Shown: one piece after another, positions 62,931-64,000 of the stretch
How positions within the stretch are numbered: position 1 is the stretch's first letter
How the letters are laid out: the number at the start of each line of letters is the position of its first letter
NCBI RefSeq assembly: GCF_900199455.1
Contig: NZ_FZQR01000020.1
Location: forward strand, 29,008 to 93,007
Direction: 5' to 3'
Source: Mesorhizobium carmichaelinearum
Lineage (GTDB): Bacteria > Pseudomonadota > Alphaproteobacteria > Rhizobiales > Rhizobiaceae
DNA: 64,000 nt
Notes under the pieces: generated by a model
Seen by the model: only the letters and a program-made list of their open reading frames with translations
What the model was told of the DNA's origin: nothing
The model's database searches: none
Translations under genes and position numbers: made by a program

Positions 62931-63297
62931 ATGATTGCACCGGGTGCCGATCTGAAGATCTACATGGCGACCCGTCCGGTCGACTTCCGTCGCGGCCTGG
63001 ACGGGCTGGCGGCGGCGGTGCAGGAGATGCTCGGCCTCGATCCTTACGTCGGCGCGGCCTTCGTCTTTCGGGCCAAAAGGACTGACCGGATCAAAATTTT
63101 GGTGTGGGACGGCACTGGACTTGTGATCGTTCACAAGCGGCTCGAGGGCTCGAAGTTCGTCTGGCCGCAGGTTTCGTGACGGCGTGATGCGCATGTCGCC
63201 GGCGGTGTTCGCAGCCCTGTTCGAAGGGCTGGATTGGCGACTGGTTCGCCCCGAGAGGGTGCGGCGCCCGCAGCTGCCGGATGAGTGTGGCACAGTG
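62931..63297 (+). pseudogene. IS66-family tnpB (Orf2), frameshifted
   Basis: 'MIAPGADLKIYMATRPVDFR', 'RGLDGLAAAVQEMLGLDPYV', 'RAKRTDRIKILVWDGTGLVI' and 'HKRLEGSKFVWPQV' read in frame, then an extra T near 63173 gives a stop at 63179. The rest ('DGVMRMSPAVFAALFEGLDW', 'RLVRPERVRRPQLP') is in another frame. Normal length for the family once the shift is repaired. Confidence 0.75.
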
Positions 63298-64000
63298 ACT
63301 CAGGCCTGTTGCCCCCGGTGGCGTTATCGGCGCTCAATCGGATGGTTCTCCAGGAAGAGAACGAGCATTTGAAGGCGCCCCTCGAAGAGGTGCGCCGGCG
63401 CCTGGAGGTCATCGTCGGTCAACTGAACCACGAGAAGTTCGGCGCCAGGTCCGAAAAGCTGCATCCCGATCAATACCACCTGCCGCTCGAAGACGTGGCG
63501 ATCGCGCAGGGCGTGCTTGATGCCGCGCAGGAAAAGGCGCTGCGGATCATCCAGGGCCGTTCGGACGGCACGTCCGGTTCCCGCCGGCGCAACCGCGGCC
63601 ACTTGCCTGCCCACCTGCCGCGGATGGAGCGGATCATCGAGCCCGAGAGCACGCTGTGCCCGTGCGGCTGCGGCAAGATGGCCAGGATCGGCGAGGACGT
63701 GAGTGAACGGCTGGACGTGGTTCCGGCACAGTTGCGCGTTCTGGTCACCCGCCGCCCGAAATACGCTTGCCGCCGCTGCTCGGGCGCGGTCGTGCAGGCG
63801 CATGCGCCCGAGCATGTGGTGCCTGGCTGCCTGCCGACCGAGGCGCTGATCGCCCAGGTCATCGTCGCCAAGCTCGGCGATCACTTGCCGTTCTACCGGC
63901 AGGCCGAGATCTACGCTCGCCAGGGCATCCAGTTGGATCGCGCGACACTGGGCAATTGGGCTGGCCGAGCCTGCTTCCATCTCAAGCCCGTCGCCAGTCA
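63285..64000 (+). CDS. IS66-family tnpC transposase (partial, runs off right edge)
   Basis: Open from a TGA at 63282 to the window end in the frame 'LLPPVALSALNRMVLQEENE', 'RLEVIVGQLNHEKFGARSEK', 'HLPRMERIIEPESTLCPCGC' (zinc-binding CxCxC), 'VVPAQLRVLVTRRPKYACRR', 'AKLGDHLPFYRQAEIYARQG' and 'LGNWAGRACF'. The start codon is uncertain (GTG 63285, GTG 63318 or ATG 63342). No frameshift in the visible part, but tnpA and tnpB are damaged. Confidence 0.8.
   Translation, partial: MWHSDSGLLPPVALSALNRMVLQEENEHLKAPLEEVRRRLEVIVGQLNHEKFGARSEKLHPDQYHLPLEDVAIAQGVLDAAQEKALRIIQGRSDGTSGSRRRNRGHLPAHLPRMERIIEPESTLCPCGCGKMARIGEDVSERLDVVPAQLRVLVTRRPKYACRRCSGAVVQAHAPEHVVPGCLPTEALIAQVIVAKLGDHLPFYRQAEIYARQGIQLDRATLGNWAGRACFHLKPVAS

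Overview
The window reads as a rhizobial symbiosis island, most likely from Mesorhizobium or a close relative. The evidence is a nodD with its nod box, a complete-looking nolBTUV-rhcN-rhcQRSTU operon, nolW, nolX, ttsI and rhcC2, type III effectors under tts boxes, and many IS elements and IS fragments. The call rests on gene content and protein motifs read by eye; no database search was run.

Layout. 1-9345 is an ordinary-looking catabolic locus: a divergent GntR/FadR regulator (cut by the left edge), a palindromic operator, an amino-acid-synthesis-family protein, an alpha/beta hydrolase-flavin reductase fusion, an LLM flavin monooxygenase, an aldehyde dehydrogenase and a four-gene polyamine-type ABC importer. 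9346-11383 holds no convincing intact gene, only the C-terminal remnant of an AAA ATPase. 11384-24785 is a defence island: a giant DUF4011-helicase-Vsr-DUF3320 (Hhe-like) protein co-transcribed with SbcD-like and SbcC-like proteins, then an AbiEi/AbiEii operon with two perfect inverted repeats at its promoter, a frameshifted sigma-factor-like gene and the amputated start of an ImmA/IrrE gene. At about 24785 this joins a minus-strand, tightly overlapping phage- or ICE-like operon (24784-30165: HD hydrolase, Lar-like protein, SSB, HTH protein, DEDDh exonuclease, Cys-rich protein, acyl carrier protein and hypotheticals).

30175-45113 is an IS-rich symbiosis region: three IS6-family copies plus one IS6 end, an IS5-like element with a nonsense codon, an IS701-family element, and pieces of IS630, IS256 and other elements. 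Among them lie nodD with an orphaned nod box, a NopP-type effector, and a C48 (Ulp1-like) SUMO-protease effector with internal repeats. There is also a striking chimera in which the tts-box promoter and first 21 codons of the protease effector are fused to the AAA+ domain of a sigma54 activator. 45114-60168 is the type III secretion locus. 60456-64000 is transposase debris ending in an IS66-family element that runs off the right edge.

How it works together (established for rhizobia, inferred here): NodD plus plant flavonoid acts on the nod box at 57193, TtsI is made, TtsI binds the tts boxes (upstream of nolB, nolX, nopP, the protease effector and the chimera), and the Rhc apparatus exports NolX/NolB and effectors. 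SctV (RhcV) and SctD are not in this window, so they must lie elsewhere for the machine to work.
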